Source: Berkiella sp964496435 (GTDB lineage: Bacteria; Pseudomonadota; Gammaproteobacteria; Berkiellales; Berkiellaceae). Taken from it: a stretch of 64,000 nucleotides of DNA. The stretch spans positions 186,001 to 250,000 of the forward strand of contig CAZBZP010000001.1 in NCBI GenBank assembly GCA_964496435.1, in the 5' to 3' direction. The first letter of the stretch is position 1. Each line of letters opens with the position of its first letter. The position numbers and the translations under genes are program-made. The notes beneath the pieces were generated by a model. That model made no database searches. It was not told the DNA's origin and was given only the letters and a program-made list of their open reading frames with translations. This document shows, piece by piece, positions 52,757 to 62,338 of the stretch.

Positions 52757-53219
52757 ATCTATTTTAGGTTTTACACTGATTGAAATAATGATGGTATTGC
52801 TTATCTTCATTGTGATGATTAGCTTTATTACCATCAATGCTAATTTTTCCTTGAATGAATCTGCAAAAATTAAAGCCTTCTCAACCAACATGCTTGAAAG
52901 AATTAAGCTTGCAAGACAACAAGCCTTATTTAAACATGAAGTATTAAGATTATTCATTTGGGGCGATAATTATGGATTCCAGCATTTGGTTCAACAACAA
53001 AACAATGATATGAAATGGGCATGGATAGAAAATGATTCACTGTTAGCTAAAACCCCCATTGATAATAACATTCAAGTTGAATTGAAAGAGCCTATTATTT
53101 TTAATCCAACTGGAGAAATGCCCATATTTTCAGTACAGGTGAGCAATAAGAAGCAAACCATTCAATATAGCATTGTCAGTAATGATCAGGGTACTTTGAA
53201 GGTAGTGCAACATGAATAG
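52743..53219 (+). CDS. gspH: minor pseudopilin GspH
   Basis: This 158-aa protein starts inside the end of gspG (14-nt overlap). The prepilin signal KRSKSILG-FTLIEIMMVLLIFIVMISF has the Glu at +5. The rest is a typical GspH beta-rich domain (EVLRLFIWGDNYGFQHLVQQ, PIIFNPTGEMPIFSVQVSN). Minor pseudopilins H-K cap the pseudopilus and contact substrate. Its position between gspG and gspI supports the call. Confidence 0.88.
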   Translation: MKRSKSILGFTLIEIMMVLLIFIVMISFITINANFSLNESAKIKAFSTNMLERIKLARQQALFKHEVLRLFIWGDNYGFQHLVQQQNNDMKWAWIENDSLLAKTPIDNNIQVELKEPIIFNPTGEMPIFSVQVSNKKQTIQYSIVSNDQGTLKVVQHE

Positions 53220-53568
53220 AAAAAATGGCTTTACCTTAGTCGAAGTTCTCATTGCGCTATTGATAGTTAGCTTAGTCTTTTTTAGTTGTTTGCTTACGCT
53301 TTCTGAAATGATTAGAAATACCGAAACACTAACTGACAAAACGATAAGTGCCCTTATCAGCAATAATATCATCACGCAGACCAAACTGGGCATGATTAAA
53401 GATGATGTTTCATCTGGAAATCAAGTGATGTTAAATCATACATGGCATTGGTCCATACAAAGAGAAAATACAGACGTTGAAAACCTTAAGAAAATTAATG
53501 TTATTGTAAAAAATAGCAAAAGCAACAATAGTTATGAGATAAGTAGCTTTTACCATGAAAGTAAATAA
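53212..53568 (+). CDS. gspI: minor pseudopilin GspI
   Basis: This is a 118-aa protein with prepilin signal NRKNG-FTLVEVLIALLIVSLVFFS. It overlaps gspH by 8 nt, so it is translationally coupled. The short body with a WSIQRENTD strand and the gene order H-I-J-K identify it. It forms the tip complex with GspJ and GspK. Confidence 0.88.
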   Translation: MNRKNGFTLVEVLIALLIVSLVFFSCLLTLSEMIRNTETLTDKTISALISNNIITQTKLGMIKDDVSSGNQVMLNHTWHWSIQRENTDVENLKKINVIVKNSKSNNSYEISSFYHESK

Positions 53569-54160
53569 AATTTGCAATCAACAAAATGGATATACCTTGA
53601 TTGAGGTGCTTGCTACCTTAGTTATCTTTTTTATCATCATCTCTATTGTGTCCGTGACTTTAGTGCAGATCCTTAACAATGTTGATTCCATCAAACAAAA
53701 AGAACAAAGATTAACATCCATTCAGGAGATGATAACAATTTTCCAATTTGATCTCTCGCAAGTAACAGCCAAAGTAACTCAATCAGATACAAACAAGAAC
53801 CAATTGCTCGGTACTTTCTATACAAAAAACAATATTTTACATTTTTATAAGTCAGGCTATATCAATCCCGGGTATGAGTATAACCGTTCATCTCTTGAAG
53901 AAGTGGAATATCGCCTTGATAAACAACAATTGATAAGGCTATCTAAAACTGATAATGAGAAAAGCTATCGTACTCAGGTTATATTAGACAATGTATCCGA
54001 TTTTAAATGGGTTTTATATGATAAGAAGCTAAGCCAATATACCAACTGGCCACCAACCCAAGATTGGCAGTTTTTAACCCCTACGGCAATTAAACTGGAA
54101 GTTAATTTAAAAGATTTAGGCCAAATTGTACAAATAGTTGATATGGCAAGTCATGAGTAA
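53555..54160 (+). CDS. gspJ: minor pseudopilin GspJ
   Basis: This 201-aa protein has prepilin signal NQQNG-YTLIEVLATLVIFFIIISIVS. It overlaps gspI by 14 nt. The body shows the GspJ landmarks: QRLTSIQEMITIFQFDLSQV, a VEYRLDKQQLIRLS strand and LDNVSDFKWVLYDK. The Tyr at +1 after the cleavage glycine is less usual than Phe but tolerated. Confidence 0.9.
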   Translation: MKVNKICNQQNGYTLIEVLATLVIFFIIISIVSVTLVQILNNVDSIKQKEQRLTSIQEMITIFQFDLSQVTAKVTQSDTNKNQLLGTFYTKNNILHFYKSGYINPGYEYNRSSLEEVEYRLDKQQLIRLSKTDNEKSYRTQVILDNVSDFKWVLYDKKLSQYTNWPPTQDWQFLTPTAIKLEVNLKDLGQIVQIVDMASHE

Positions 54161-55046
54161 TATAAATTATAGAAGTAATAATAATTTTTATATGAAAGGC
54201 ACTATTTTGATAGTGGCATTATTTATTATCACTTTAATTGAAATCGTGATCGCAGGCTTTATTACTTATCATCGTATTTCCATTCGACATAGTAAAAACT
54301 ATCTTGACGCTTATCAGGCGCTTAATTTGTCTTATGTCGGTGAAGAGTTAGCACGCACAAAAATATTAGAAAGTTTTAAAAAAAATGACAACATGGTTCA
54401 TGATAAAATACCTAAAACAACTTTCAACAAGGGTTACTTCACTGCTGAAATTAATGACGCTCAGGGAAATTTTAATATTAATAATTTATCAAGCACTGAT
54501 TTCAACTTTGAATGTTTTAATAATTTTATGAGTAATATGACTGGTTCCAACGGAGATAATAACGCACAGTCTCTTATTGCGAACATTCAAAAATATACGG
54601 CTTCATATGCCACTGGACAGGCTGTTCCTTTTCGTAGTACCACTGAATTAAGGCCAATCCCTGGCATGACAAAAAAGTTCTTTTTAAAGCTGAATCAAAA
54701 TATCACTGCGCTGCCAGAACCTACTTCTATAAATGTTAACTCAGCAACAGCATATAGTTTATTAGTATTAAGCCCTCAGATGACAATGAGCGCAGCAGAA
54801 GCGCTTATTAAGATAAGAGATAACCAGCATGGCTTCAAATCAATTAATCAATTTATGGCATTAAATCCTATTTTTAAAAAGAATGGTACTCAGGTACCAA
54901 TAACCACGCAAAGTCAATATTTTATAGCGACGATAGCCGTAAATTACAATAATATCGATTTAATTTTATATTCATTATATAAAGTTAATAAAACTAATAA
55001 TGGCCTTAATGTTTCGGTAATACAGCGAAGCTTTGGAATGTTATGA
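54153..55046 (+). CDS. gspK: minor pseudopilin GspK
   Basis: This 297-aa protein starts at ATG 54153 (8-nt overlap with gspJ). The signal segment YMKG-TILIVALFIITLIEIVIAGF lacks the +5 Glu, as is normal for GspK, the capping pseudopilin. A large insertion domain follows: EINDAQGNFNINNLSS, RSTTELRPIPGMTKKFF, and PTSINVNSATAYSLLVLSP with helix-hairpin-helix-like repeats. The gene is AT-rich with many Asn codons. It overlaps gspL by 4 nt. Confidence 0.88.
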   Translation: MSNINYRSNNNFYMKGTILIVALFIITLIEIVIAGFITYHRISIRHSKNYLDAYQALNLSYVGEELARTKILESFKKNDNMVHDKIPKTTFNKGYFTAEINDAQGNFNINNLSSTDFNFECFNNFMSNMTGSNGDNNAQSLIANIQKYTASYATGQAVPFRSTTELRPIPGMTKKFFLKLNQNITALPEPTSINVNSATAYSLLVLSPQMTMSAAEALIKIRDNQHGFKSINQFMALNPIFKKNGTQVPITTQSQYFIATIAVNYNNIDLILYSLYKVNKTNNGLNVSVIQRSFGML

Positions 55047-56257
55047 AAAATAAAATCATTATTAAATGTACAGATGCATTCGATTTTGCCGATTGGATGT
55101 TAGTCACATCAAAAGGTGAAATAACAAGCAAAACAGAACATGAAGCCTTAAATACGCTTTCGCAAAAGGTTGCACTTAATCGCCACCAAGTTATAATTCT
55201 TGTTGCAAGTTCCGACATTGTTATAAGGCAAGTCACTTTACCCAAAAAAATTAATCAAAAATATATGGCGAAAATTTTGCCTAATATGCTTGAAGAAGAT
55301 TTAAATAGTAATATCAATTCATTACATTTCTCTTATGGAAAGACAAATAATTCTACAATTCCTATTGCGATTATTGCACAAGAAAAACTCAATAAATGGT
55401 TAGATCAACTAAAGAGCTATCATATTGAGGCCGATAGTATACACCCTATCAGCCTTGCACTTAAAAATTCGGATGAAAAGTGGCAGGTGTGGGTCGATAA
55501 TGATTTAAGTATCGTCAAAACTCAAAAGTCTATGGGATATCATATTGAAAACAAGCATTTACCCTTTATGCTTGATCTTTTATATAAAAATCAGGAATCT
55601 AAGCCTCTTTCAATTCAGATCAACACTAAAGATGAAGCACTGTTACAGCAAATTCACTTTGATCAATATCCAGATTTATTAGCACTGATAAACCAACAGC
55701 AATCTACATTCTGGGACATTTATAATCCTGCCATACCTTCTATTAATCTTTTGCAGCAGGATTTCACTAAGAAATTTAAATTTAATCAGCATAAAAAACT
55801 ATTTATACATGCCAGCATTATTTTGACACTTTTTATGGTTACGCTTTTAGGATTCTTTGTTAGAGATATTATTGATTATGGTAATATTAAACAAAACCAA
55901 CAAGTAGCAATAGAGAATCTCTACCGTAGCATCTATCCTAATGCAACAGCGGTGGTTAGTCCAAAAATGAGAATGGAGCGCGATCTTACACAATCCACCA
56001 AAGCCAATAATGACTTTTTCGATTTGCTTTTTTTAACTGCGCCAATATTGCATAAGAGCAATAATATCAGCCTTAATAACCTATCTTATAAACAAGGTAG
56101 TATAATCTTGAATTTGGAAGCGAAAAATTATGCTGACATTGAGCAGCTTGTTCGCGAGTTGAAAAAAAATCAACTTAATGTTACCCAAGACAAAACTGAA
56201 CAGCAAAAATCAAAACTCAGCGCTACTTTTATTGTCAGCAGGAGCAAAAGCAAGTGA
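55043..56257 (+). CDS. gspL: type II secretion inner-membrane protein GspL
   Basis: This 404-aa protein has an N-terminal cytosolic actin-like half (VILVASSDIVIRQVTLPKKINQKYMAKILPNMLEEDL), one membrane helix at about residues 255-275 (IHASIILTLFMVTLLGFFV) and a periplasmic C-terminal domain (KSNNISLNNLSYKQGSIILNLEAKNYADIEQLVRELK). It couples GspE to the membrane complex. It overlaps both gspK and gspM by 4 nt. Confidence 0.9.
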   Translation: MKNKIIIKCTDAFDFADWMLVTSKGEITSKTEHEALNTLSQKVALNRHQVIILVASSDIVIRQVTLPKKINQKYMAKILPNMLEEDLNSNINSLHFSYGKTNNSTIPIAIIAQEKLNKWLDQLKSYHIEADSIHPISLALKNSDEKWQVWVDNDLSIVKTQKSMGYHIENKHLPFMLDLLYKNQESKPLSIQINTKDEALLQQIHFDQYPDLLALINQQQSTFWDIYNPAIPSINLLQQDFTKKFKFNQHKKLFIHASIILTLFMVTLLGFFVRDIIDYGNIKQNQQVAIENLYRSIYPNATAVVSPKMRMERDLTQSTKANNDFFDLLFLTAPILHKSNNISLNNLSYKQGSIILNLEAKNYADIEQLVRELKKNQLNVTQDKTEQQKSKLSATFIVSRSKSK

Positions 56258-56730
56258 TTAAACAATTTTGGGAAAACTTAACTTATAAAGAAAAGCAACA
56301 GGCAAAGATATTGGCTCTCATTTGTTTATTGCTCTTTATTATTCTATTTATTTTCTTTCCATTGTATTCTATGAGAAGCTCCCTTATTCAAGAAGTAGAA
56401 AATCAACATGTTCTCTTTCAATGGATGCAAGAAAAAGCGCCTCTACTAAAAGAGAAGCAACAACATACCCCACTGCAATCGGTCGATATTTTTAGCGATA
56501 TTGAAGCTAACTTTAAAAAATCTCCCGATTTGATTAACAACATTGTTATTACACGACTCTCTGAAACTAAAGTGAACATTAATTTTAATAATGTGGCTTT
56601 TGATGAACTCATTAATCAGTTATTAATTTTACATAAGCAATTAAATATCAGTGTTGAAGAAATCCAAGTTAATAAACTCGAAAAACCAGGTTTGGTTGCA
56701 GGCAAGGTTGTCCTTTCTACTTCCCCTTAA
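56254..56730 (+). CDS. gspM: type II secretion inner-membrane protein GspM
   Basis: This 158-aa protein has a GTG start overlapping the gspL stop. A short cytosolic segment is followed by one membrane helix (ILALICLLLFIILFIFFPLYSM) and a periplasmic domain with the ferredoxin-like pattern VNINFNNVAFDELINQLLILHKQLNISVEEIQVNK. It is the last gene of the operon. No gspN or gspO follows. Confidence 0.88.
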   Translation: MIKQFWENLTYKEKQQAKILALICLLLFIILFIFFPLYSMRSSLIQEVENQHVLFQWMQEKAPLLKEKQQHTPLQSVDIFSDIEANFKKSPDLINNIVITRLSETKVNINFNNVAFDELINQLLILHKQLNISVEEIQVNKLEKPGLVAGKVVLSTSP

Positions 56731-56861
56731 GCTTTACAGTGACTGATTCATCCCATCTTGCTATGCTCACAAAATAGCATATCTGTCTTCCTAGTAATTT
56801 ATATAAATTATTAAGATGATTTAATATTTTTTAGCCTTAAGCTTGGATTTGGAGGCATTGC

Positions 56862-58670
56862 GTGAATGATAGCAGCGTCTTATTTGCTACTTTTGTTTTT
56901 CTGGGGGCAGCCTGTCTTGTTGTTCCTCTGGCCAGCAAATTTAGATTAGGTTCTGTATTAGGTTATTTACTTGCGGGGATCATTATTGGTCCCTTTGGCT
57001 TTGGCTTAATTCATAATAGCAGTGAAATCATGCACTATGCCGAATTTGGCGTTGTAATGATGTTGTTTCTCATTGGTCTTGAACTTGAGCCAGACAGGAT
57101 TTGGCGTCTTCGGAAATCCATTATCGGTTTGGGTAGCTTACAAGTTATTATTACGAGTCTTGTGCTGACTGGTATTGGCATATCTTGTGGTTTTCCCTGG
57201 CAAGGTAGTCTTGCCTGTGCAATGGCCCTCTCCATGTCATCAACCGCCTTGGTATTGCAAATGTTGCAAGAAAAAGGGCTCATGCAAACTGAAGGTGGAG
57301 AAAGTGCTTTCTCTGTGCTGCTTTTTCAAGATATAGCCGTAATTCCGATTTTAATTATTATACCCTTGCTTGGGATTAATCGCGCGACAGATACGCTTTC
57401 ACATCATCGCTGGATAGACACCTTAAGTAGTTGGCATCACGCTTTTATTATTTTAAGCGCCATTTTATTGGTTATCATTTGCGGTCGCTATTTCTCGCGT
57501 TCGGTTTTTAGATTTATTGCCAAAACAAACCTCAGAGAAGTGTTTACTGCTACCTCTTTGGCCATGGTTGTCGGTATTACCCTCTTAATGGACATTGTAG
57601 GTGTATCACCAGCGCTTGGTGCATTTATTGCCGGCCTTGTCTTGGCCAATTCTGAATATAAACATACCATCGAAGCTGATATAGAGCCTTTCAAAGGATT
57701 ATTGCTGGGCTTATTTTTCATTTCTGTTGGCATGGGCATGAATTTTGATCTTTTAAATGAAAACCCCACTCAAATTTTAGCAATGGTTTTTTCTCTTATT
57801 GCCATAAAACTTCTTGTTTTATTATCTCTTGGGCGGTTTTTTGGATTATCTTTTGCACAAAATTCACTTTTTGCGGCTGCAATATCCCAAGGTGGTGAAT
57901 TCGCTTTTGTGCTTTTTAAATATGCAAGTCAGTTGCAAGTAATACCGCTTGAAGATGCTGCGAAGCTAACCTTGACTGTTGCTTTATCAATGGCGTCCAC
58001 TCCCTTTTTAATGATACTCAATGAACGCTTTATTTTATCAAAGACTGTCTCCATTTTGCCTGACTATGATAATTTCAAAAATCTTCATAATCCTGTCATT
58101 ATTGCTGGATATGGGCGTTTTGGACAAATTATCGGTCGATTTATGAAAGCCCAAGGTATCAAGATCACGATTCTTGAGAAAGACCCTGAGCAAATAGAGC
58201 AGATCAGGCGTTTTGGCAATAAGGCTTATTTTGGGGATGCTTCAAAAATTGATCTTCTACGAAATGCCGGCATTGAAAAAGCAAAATTATTGGTTATCGC
58301 GATTGATGATGCCGATAAGGCTTTAGAAATGGTTTACTTGGTTAAAGAGCATTTTCCCAAGGTGAAAGTGCTAGCCAGAGCCCGTAACCGACGTCATGCT
58401 TATAATCTACATAAAGCCGGTGCTGATTACTTTAGACGGGAAACATTTGATTCTTCTTTAAAAATGGCGCAACAAGCCATGGTCATGATGGGTAAATCAG
58501 CTTCCGAGATGCGAAATAAAGCTACGCAATTTAGGCGGCACGATGAAAAAACGCTTCGTATTTCTTTTGATTTCTTTGAGAAGGAACCTGAGCTAATCAC
58601 CTTTTCAAAACAAGCCTCTAGTGAGTTAGAAAGGATTTTACAAAGCGATATCAGTGAGGAGAAGCGCTGA
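56862..58670 (+). CDS. KefB/KefC-type monovalent cation:proton antiporter
   Basis: This 602-aa protein starts at GTG 56862 with GGAGG seven bases upstream. Residues 1-385 hold about twelve membrane helices with CPA2 landmarks (LGSVLGYLLAGIIIGPFGFG, MMLFLIGLELEPDRIWRLR, GVSPALGAFIAGLVLANSEYKHTIEADIEPFKGLLLGLFFISVGM). Residues about 400-530 form an RCK/TrkA-N domain with the dinucleotide motif IIAGYGRFGQIIGRFM. KefB/C proteins export K+ under electrophile stress, gated by glutathione adducts and NADH. The E. coli KefB length is the same (601). No KefG/F partner is adjacent. K+ specificity is inferred. Confidence 0.88.
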   Translation: MNDSSVLFATFVFLGAACLVVPLASKFRLGSVLGYLLAGIIIGPFGFGLIHNSSEIMHYAEFGVVMMLFLIGLELEPDRIWRLRKSIIGLGSLQVIITSLVLTGIGISCGFPWQGSLACAMALSMSSTALVLQMLQEKGLMQTEGGESAFSVLLFQDIAVIPILIIIPLLGINRATDTLSHHRWIDTLSSWHHAFIILSAILLVIICGRYFSRSVFRFIAKTNLREVFTATSLAMVVGITLLMDIVGVSPALGAFIAGLVLANSEYKHTIEADIEPFKGLLLGLFFISVGMGMNFDLLNENPTQILAMVFSLIAIKLLVLLSLGRFFGLSFAQNSLFAAAISQGGEFAFVLFKYASQLQVIPLEDAAKLTLTVALSMASTPFLMILNERFILSKTVSILPDYDNFKNLHNPVIIAGYGRFGQIIGRFMKAQGIKITILEKDPEQIEQIRRFGNKAYFGDASKIDLLRNAGIEKAKLLVIAIDDADKALEMVYLVKEHFPKVKVLARARNRRHAYNLHKAGADYFRRETFDSSLKMAQQAMVMMGKSASEMRNKATQFRRHDEKTLRISFDFFEKEPELITFSKQASSELERILQSDISEEKR

Positions 58671-58688
58671 GGCTTCTCCTGCTTTTAT
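58657..58688 (+). terminator. rho-independent terminator
   Basis: AGGAGAAGC (58657-58665) pairs with GCTTCTCCT (58672-58680) across a 6-nt loop, followed by GCTTTTA. The stop codon of the antiporter gene lies in the loop, and the minus-strand gene ends just beyond. Confidence 0.8.
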
Positions 58689-59827
58689 TACCTTTTATGT
58701 TTTGGGGGGGCAGAATGATCGTGTTCGGGAGTTTGAGCATGATCATCATTGCTTGCCGCACTCTCCATTGCTTTTTCAGTAACCTGCTCAGCCGGCTTGT
58801 TCATCGTTACTGTTGTTGAATCTGCGGACTGCTCTTGTGTGGCTTGAACATTATTCTTTTCATCGGCTTTTTTGCCTAAAATAGCTGCCAAACGCTGCTC
58901 ACAATGTGCTTTACGCTCCGCTTCAGTAAGGCTTGTGGTAGGTTCAAGAACAAGTACAAGATGATTCTGTTTTAACCAAGTTAACCTTTTGGCAGCTAAA
59001 AATGCGATTGGATTTCTAAGATGCCTAAACAATGCAGAATAGGGCTGCGAGCAACCGGCTGTAAATGCAGCATAATTTGCTGTAGTGGTGTCGATAATGT
59101 CTTTGTTCTCATGAAAATGATGAGCAAGTTTATCAAGCACCCTACTGAGTGACACATTAGCTGCAAAGGTTGCAGCCGTCAGGACGAACACATACGGGAA
59201 TAAAGCAGCACTAACAATATAAGATGAGACAAATAAACCCAGTGCCGTTATTATGAATGCACCTGTGGATTTATGTTTATAGATATCTGTTGCTTTATAA
59301 AAACGTTCAAATTGCTCTTTGCATTTGAGGTTAGTTTCAAGTTTTTTCGCTTGTTCTGGTGTGTACACAGATAGTTTCTTTAGAAATTGATGACGATAAT
59401 TCTTATTCTTCACCAAAATTTCAGTAATCGCTTCCAGCGCGTATTCAGGCAAATCATTGGAAAAGTTATACCTACTAAAAGCAATTTCAAGGCCATAGCC
59501 TCGCTTTTTGGTATGAAGATCCGTTATCTCATTTTTTTGAAATTGTTTAATCGCTTTGTAAAACGCAGCTAAAAATTCCGCTTTGTTACTAAAATATAAG
59601 GGGATTTCCATTTCCATCATTGAATCACTGTCTTTAGGCTTCGATATATCTGCAAGCCTAATATTCACGTCCATTTGCAAGCGATCATTGCTTTTGATAA
59701 AGCCCTCTTTTGCCCTTTCATGTGGACTGATATACGGTCTAATAACCGTGGATTTTTCGACATCAGTCTTATCAATGAAAGTTTTTGCATGCAATTTAAC
59801 GGAATACGTGCTCATTGGATTAACCAT
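58688..59827 (-). CDS. protein with membrane hairpin, 379 aa, unknown
   Basis: The N-terminal 185 residues form a soluble, mixed domain (KLHAKTFIDKTDVEKSTVIRPYIS; LEIAFSRYNFSNDLPEYALEAITEIL). Residues about 188-226 form two closely spaced hydrophobic helices (a hairpin, FIITALGLFVSSYIVSAALFPYVFVLTAATFA), a shape common in secreted effectors that insert in host membranes. The C-terminal 70 residues are polar and disordered, ending HAQTPEHDHSAPPKHKR. There is no signal peptide and no known family. Start may be 59827 or the ATG at 59815. Confidence 0.6.
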   Translation of the reverse strand: MVNPMSTYSVKLHAKTFIDKTDVEKSTVIRPYISPHERAKEGFIKSNDRLQMDVNIRLADISKPKDSDSMMEMEIPLYFSNKAEFLAAFYKAIKQFQKNEITDLHTKKRGYGLEIAFSRYNFSNDLPEYALEAITEILVKNKNYRHQFLKKLSVYTPEQAKKLETNLKCKEQFERFYKATDIYKHKSTGAFIITALGLFVSSYIVSAALFPYVFVLTAATFAANVSLSRVLDKLAHHFHENKDIIDTTTANYAAFTAGCSQPYSALFRHLRNPIAFLAAKRLTWLKQNHLVLVLEPTTSLTEAERKAHCEQRLAAILGKKADEKNNVQATQEQSADSTTVTMNKPAEQVTEKAMESAASNDDHAQTPEHDHSAPPKHKR

Positions 59828-60020
59828 AAGTGCTTAAAAACAGGAAATTTACTATCTAACTACCTAAATGTCAACAAATCAAGCCGGATATAGTTGCTCA
59901 ACTCACTGCTTTTTTGTCAAAGAAATGGCTGGTTTTAGTAAATTAATGCCTGCAATTTGCAAGTGAAATTGTTTATAGTTAGAATATTGAATTCAATATG
60001 TTAGCAGATGCACTAACTAC

Positions 60021-61784
60021 ATGCTGGGCAGATTAAAACAATTCGGGCTTCGTGCTTTAGACACCTTTGAAAATGTCATGGCTATCATCGGTGTTTACCT
60101 TGCTGTGTGCAGTATACGCAGTCTTTGGAGCACTGAGGCATCTGAGCGCTATTCCAAAAAACAACGTATTGCCCTCTTCTTCTTTTATCTTTTACATATT
60201 ACAGCGCTTATCCTTGCAACGGGTGTTTTCGGGGAATTTATAATAAGCGCCTCAATGGCCGTTTTTTTGGTTAATGTCACTAGCATCATTAACGATTTAT
60301 ACGACTATGTTCAAGAATATTATGATAACTACAAACGAAAGAAAGAGCTAAGAGAGCTAGAGGATGAAATCCCAAATCATGAGCTTCTTTTCTCTCAAAA
60401 TGCACTAATTTTGAAAGAATTTGTTGAATTAAAAGATGAAGTGGATAGTCTGAATGAGAGACAACATGAGTTAGTGCTTTTAAATAGCATGTTAGATGAT
60501 AACGCATCACCTACGCCACAAAGCTGTATTGAAAAATTAACAAAAATTACCGATATGCTTAATAAAAAGTGTCAGTTTATTGTTACTGAACAACTTGTGA
60601 TTGACCGCTATCACCAAAAATATGGCTTTGAATTAGATGAGAAACAAATAGTTAAAGATACTAATGCTGCTATACAAGTTATGCAGCAAAGAAAAAAAGA
60701 ACTCCAAGATATCATAGCGAATTTAAAACAACGACATCCCATTCCTCATGATGACATTGTTGCATTTGAGCATAGCATTACCTCTCTTGAAAGCAGCATT
60801 AGAAAGAAAACTATTATTAACCAACATTTCTTTAAACTATCGCAAGCAAGGGACGTGTTAGGCGATGTCGAAAGACAATTAATGAATTTAGACGCTCGCT
60901 ATGAACAAGCACCTTTTGATAATGTTGATCCAACCGAGAAAGAACAAATCAAAGGGCTCGAGCGCGATCACTTACTAGAAAGAGATAACGCCCTGCGGCA
61001 ATTTATTGAAAATCCCATTCAACCAATACCAGTTTCTGAGGAAAGAGCTAAATTCGATCTGTGGTCTAATGCTCAAAATGCCATCGAAAAGCTAAAAGCT
61101 TCCCAAGACAGAGAGACTATTAGAGAAATTCTAAGTGAACAAATTAAAACTTTAGAGCACATGATTCTTGAAGCTAATGATAAATATAACAAACAGAAAA
61201 AGTTTATCCAGGCAATCAGCTCTAACCAAAGACAGGACATCGCGCTGAATTTTGACAACATTTACAAATCAGGCAAAAAGTTAATTGACATCAAAAGAGA
61301 AATTAAGCTTTCCAATTTGGAAGAGAAACATAAGCTTTGGTCAACCACAGGAAGTATAGTATCGGCTTGCTTATCACTTTTTGGTCGTCTTGTTTCTTTC
61401 CGCTTTCACGCGCTTCTGATTGAGGGTGCAATTAAATTAGTAACCATTTGTGGCGCCATATTAAGTTTCTACGCAAGAAATGAAAACATTCATGCACAAA
61501 GGGCAAATCGTTTAGTAGCGGCAAGAGAAAGGGAAATACATGATAGAGAATGTGCTGAAAGAGCAAGATTAGTCGCAGATCCTAGTTTGCGCCAAAATTG
61601 TGAACAGATGATAGAAAAAACCAAGAAAAAGGTGAATGAGCGTTATCCACTCATAAGATCGCCGCAAAAATCTGATGCGCAACCACGCTTTACACCTCAA
61701 GCAAACCAAACTTTTTCAAGAAATTCAAGATTGAGAAGCCCTGATTCACCTACTAGAAGATATCATCGCAAGAATAATCATTGA
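60021..61784 (+). CDS. membrane/coiled-coil protein, 587 aa, unknown
   Basis: Two or three hydrophobic helices at residues about 18-95 (VMAIIGVYLAVCSI, IALFFFYLLHITALILATGVFGEFIISASMAVFLV) are followed by a long helical, coiled-coil-rich region (100-440), a second hydrophobic stretch (445-485, VSACLSLFGRLVSF, AIKLVTICGAILSFY) and a basic C-terminal tail ending RRYHRKNNH. No catalytic motif is seen. It overlaps the convergent small gene by 7 nt. It may be a lineage-specific membrane tether or effector. Function is unknown. Confidence 0.6.
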   Translation: MLGRLKQFGLRALDTFENVMAIIGVYLAVCSIRSLWSTEASERYSKKQRIALFFFYLLHITALILATGVFGEFIISASMAVFLVNVTSIINDLYDYVQEYYDNYKRKKELRELEDEIPNHELLFSQNALILKEFVELKDEVDSLNERQHELVLLNSMLDDNASPTPQSCIEKLTKITDMLNKKCQFIVTEQLVIDRYHQKYGFELDEKQIVKDTNAAIQVMQQRKKELQDIIANLKQRHPIPHDDIVAFEHSITSLESSIRKKTIINQHFFKLSQARDVLGDVERQLMNLDARYEQAPFDNVDPTEKEQIKGLERDHLLERDNALRQFIENPIQPIPVSEERAKFDLWSNAQNAIEKLKASQDRETIREILSEQIKTLEHMILEANDKYNKQKKFIQAISSNQRQDIALNFDNIYKSGKKLIDIKREIKLSNLEEKHKLWSTTGSIVSACLSLFGRLVSFRFHALLIEGAIKLVTICGAILSFYARNENIHAQRANRLVAAREREIHDRECAERARLVADPSLRQNCEQMIEKTKKKVNERYPLIRSPQKSDAQPRFTPQANQTFSRNSRLRSPDSPTRRYHRKNNH

Positions 61785-62176
61785 TTATTATTGTTGATTG
61801 CCTCTTGCGCAACATCTCTATCAGCTTGTGTTGCTTTTTCATTATTAACAATCATGCCCATCCAATTTTTACTAATTGTATCATTCCCGGCATCACACTC
61901 GATTTTTGCAATTGTTTCAACTGCGACGAAATTACCAGAAATAGCCATAGCCCGCATGCCTACAGCAATACATTGATTAAGTGATTCGGGATCAGTCACA
62001 TCGGGACGTTGTTTACAATTGTTTTCAAAGTTTGCCACCATTTGGGCTTGATCGCTCGACTCTGGCGAGTGCTTGGGCAGTTTAGCTAAAATGGTTTTAC
62101 AATCCAAAGCATTTGCAACATTCGACAGTGTTACTATTGCAATGAAGCCAGCTACTTTCATGGATTTAAACAGCAT
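61778..62176 (-). CDS. small secreted Cys-containing protein, 132 aa
   Basis: The signal peptide (KVAGFIAIVTLSNVANA) is cleaved before LDC. The start may be 62176 or the ATG at 62161. The mature part is helical with four cysteines (LDCKTILAK, NNCKQRPDV, LNQCIAVG, IECDAGND), which could form two disulphides, and it ends in an Asn/Gln run. No family is recognised. It is convergent with the 587-aa gene, with the last codons overlapping. Confidence 0.6.
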   Translation of the reverse strand: MLFKSMKVAGFIAIVTLSNVANALDCKTILAKLPKHSPESSDQAQMVANFENNCKQRPDVTDPESLNQCIAVGMRAMAISGNFVAVETIAKIECDAGNDTISKNWMGMIVNNEKATQADRDVAQEAINNNNQ

Positions 62177-62338
62177 AGAATGCCTTCCCTATTTTCTCTT
62201 AAGATTCCTTTTATTGTAGATGAATTGTGCCCACCTGAAGCTATGTCTTTTTCTTCAGTAAATTTGCAATAAATCTTCACTATGTTTCATAAAGCGCCTT
62301 GTGATTCTAATTGTTATTAAATGCAGTAGCGGTGTCTT

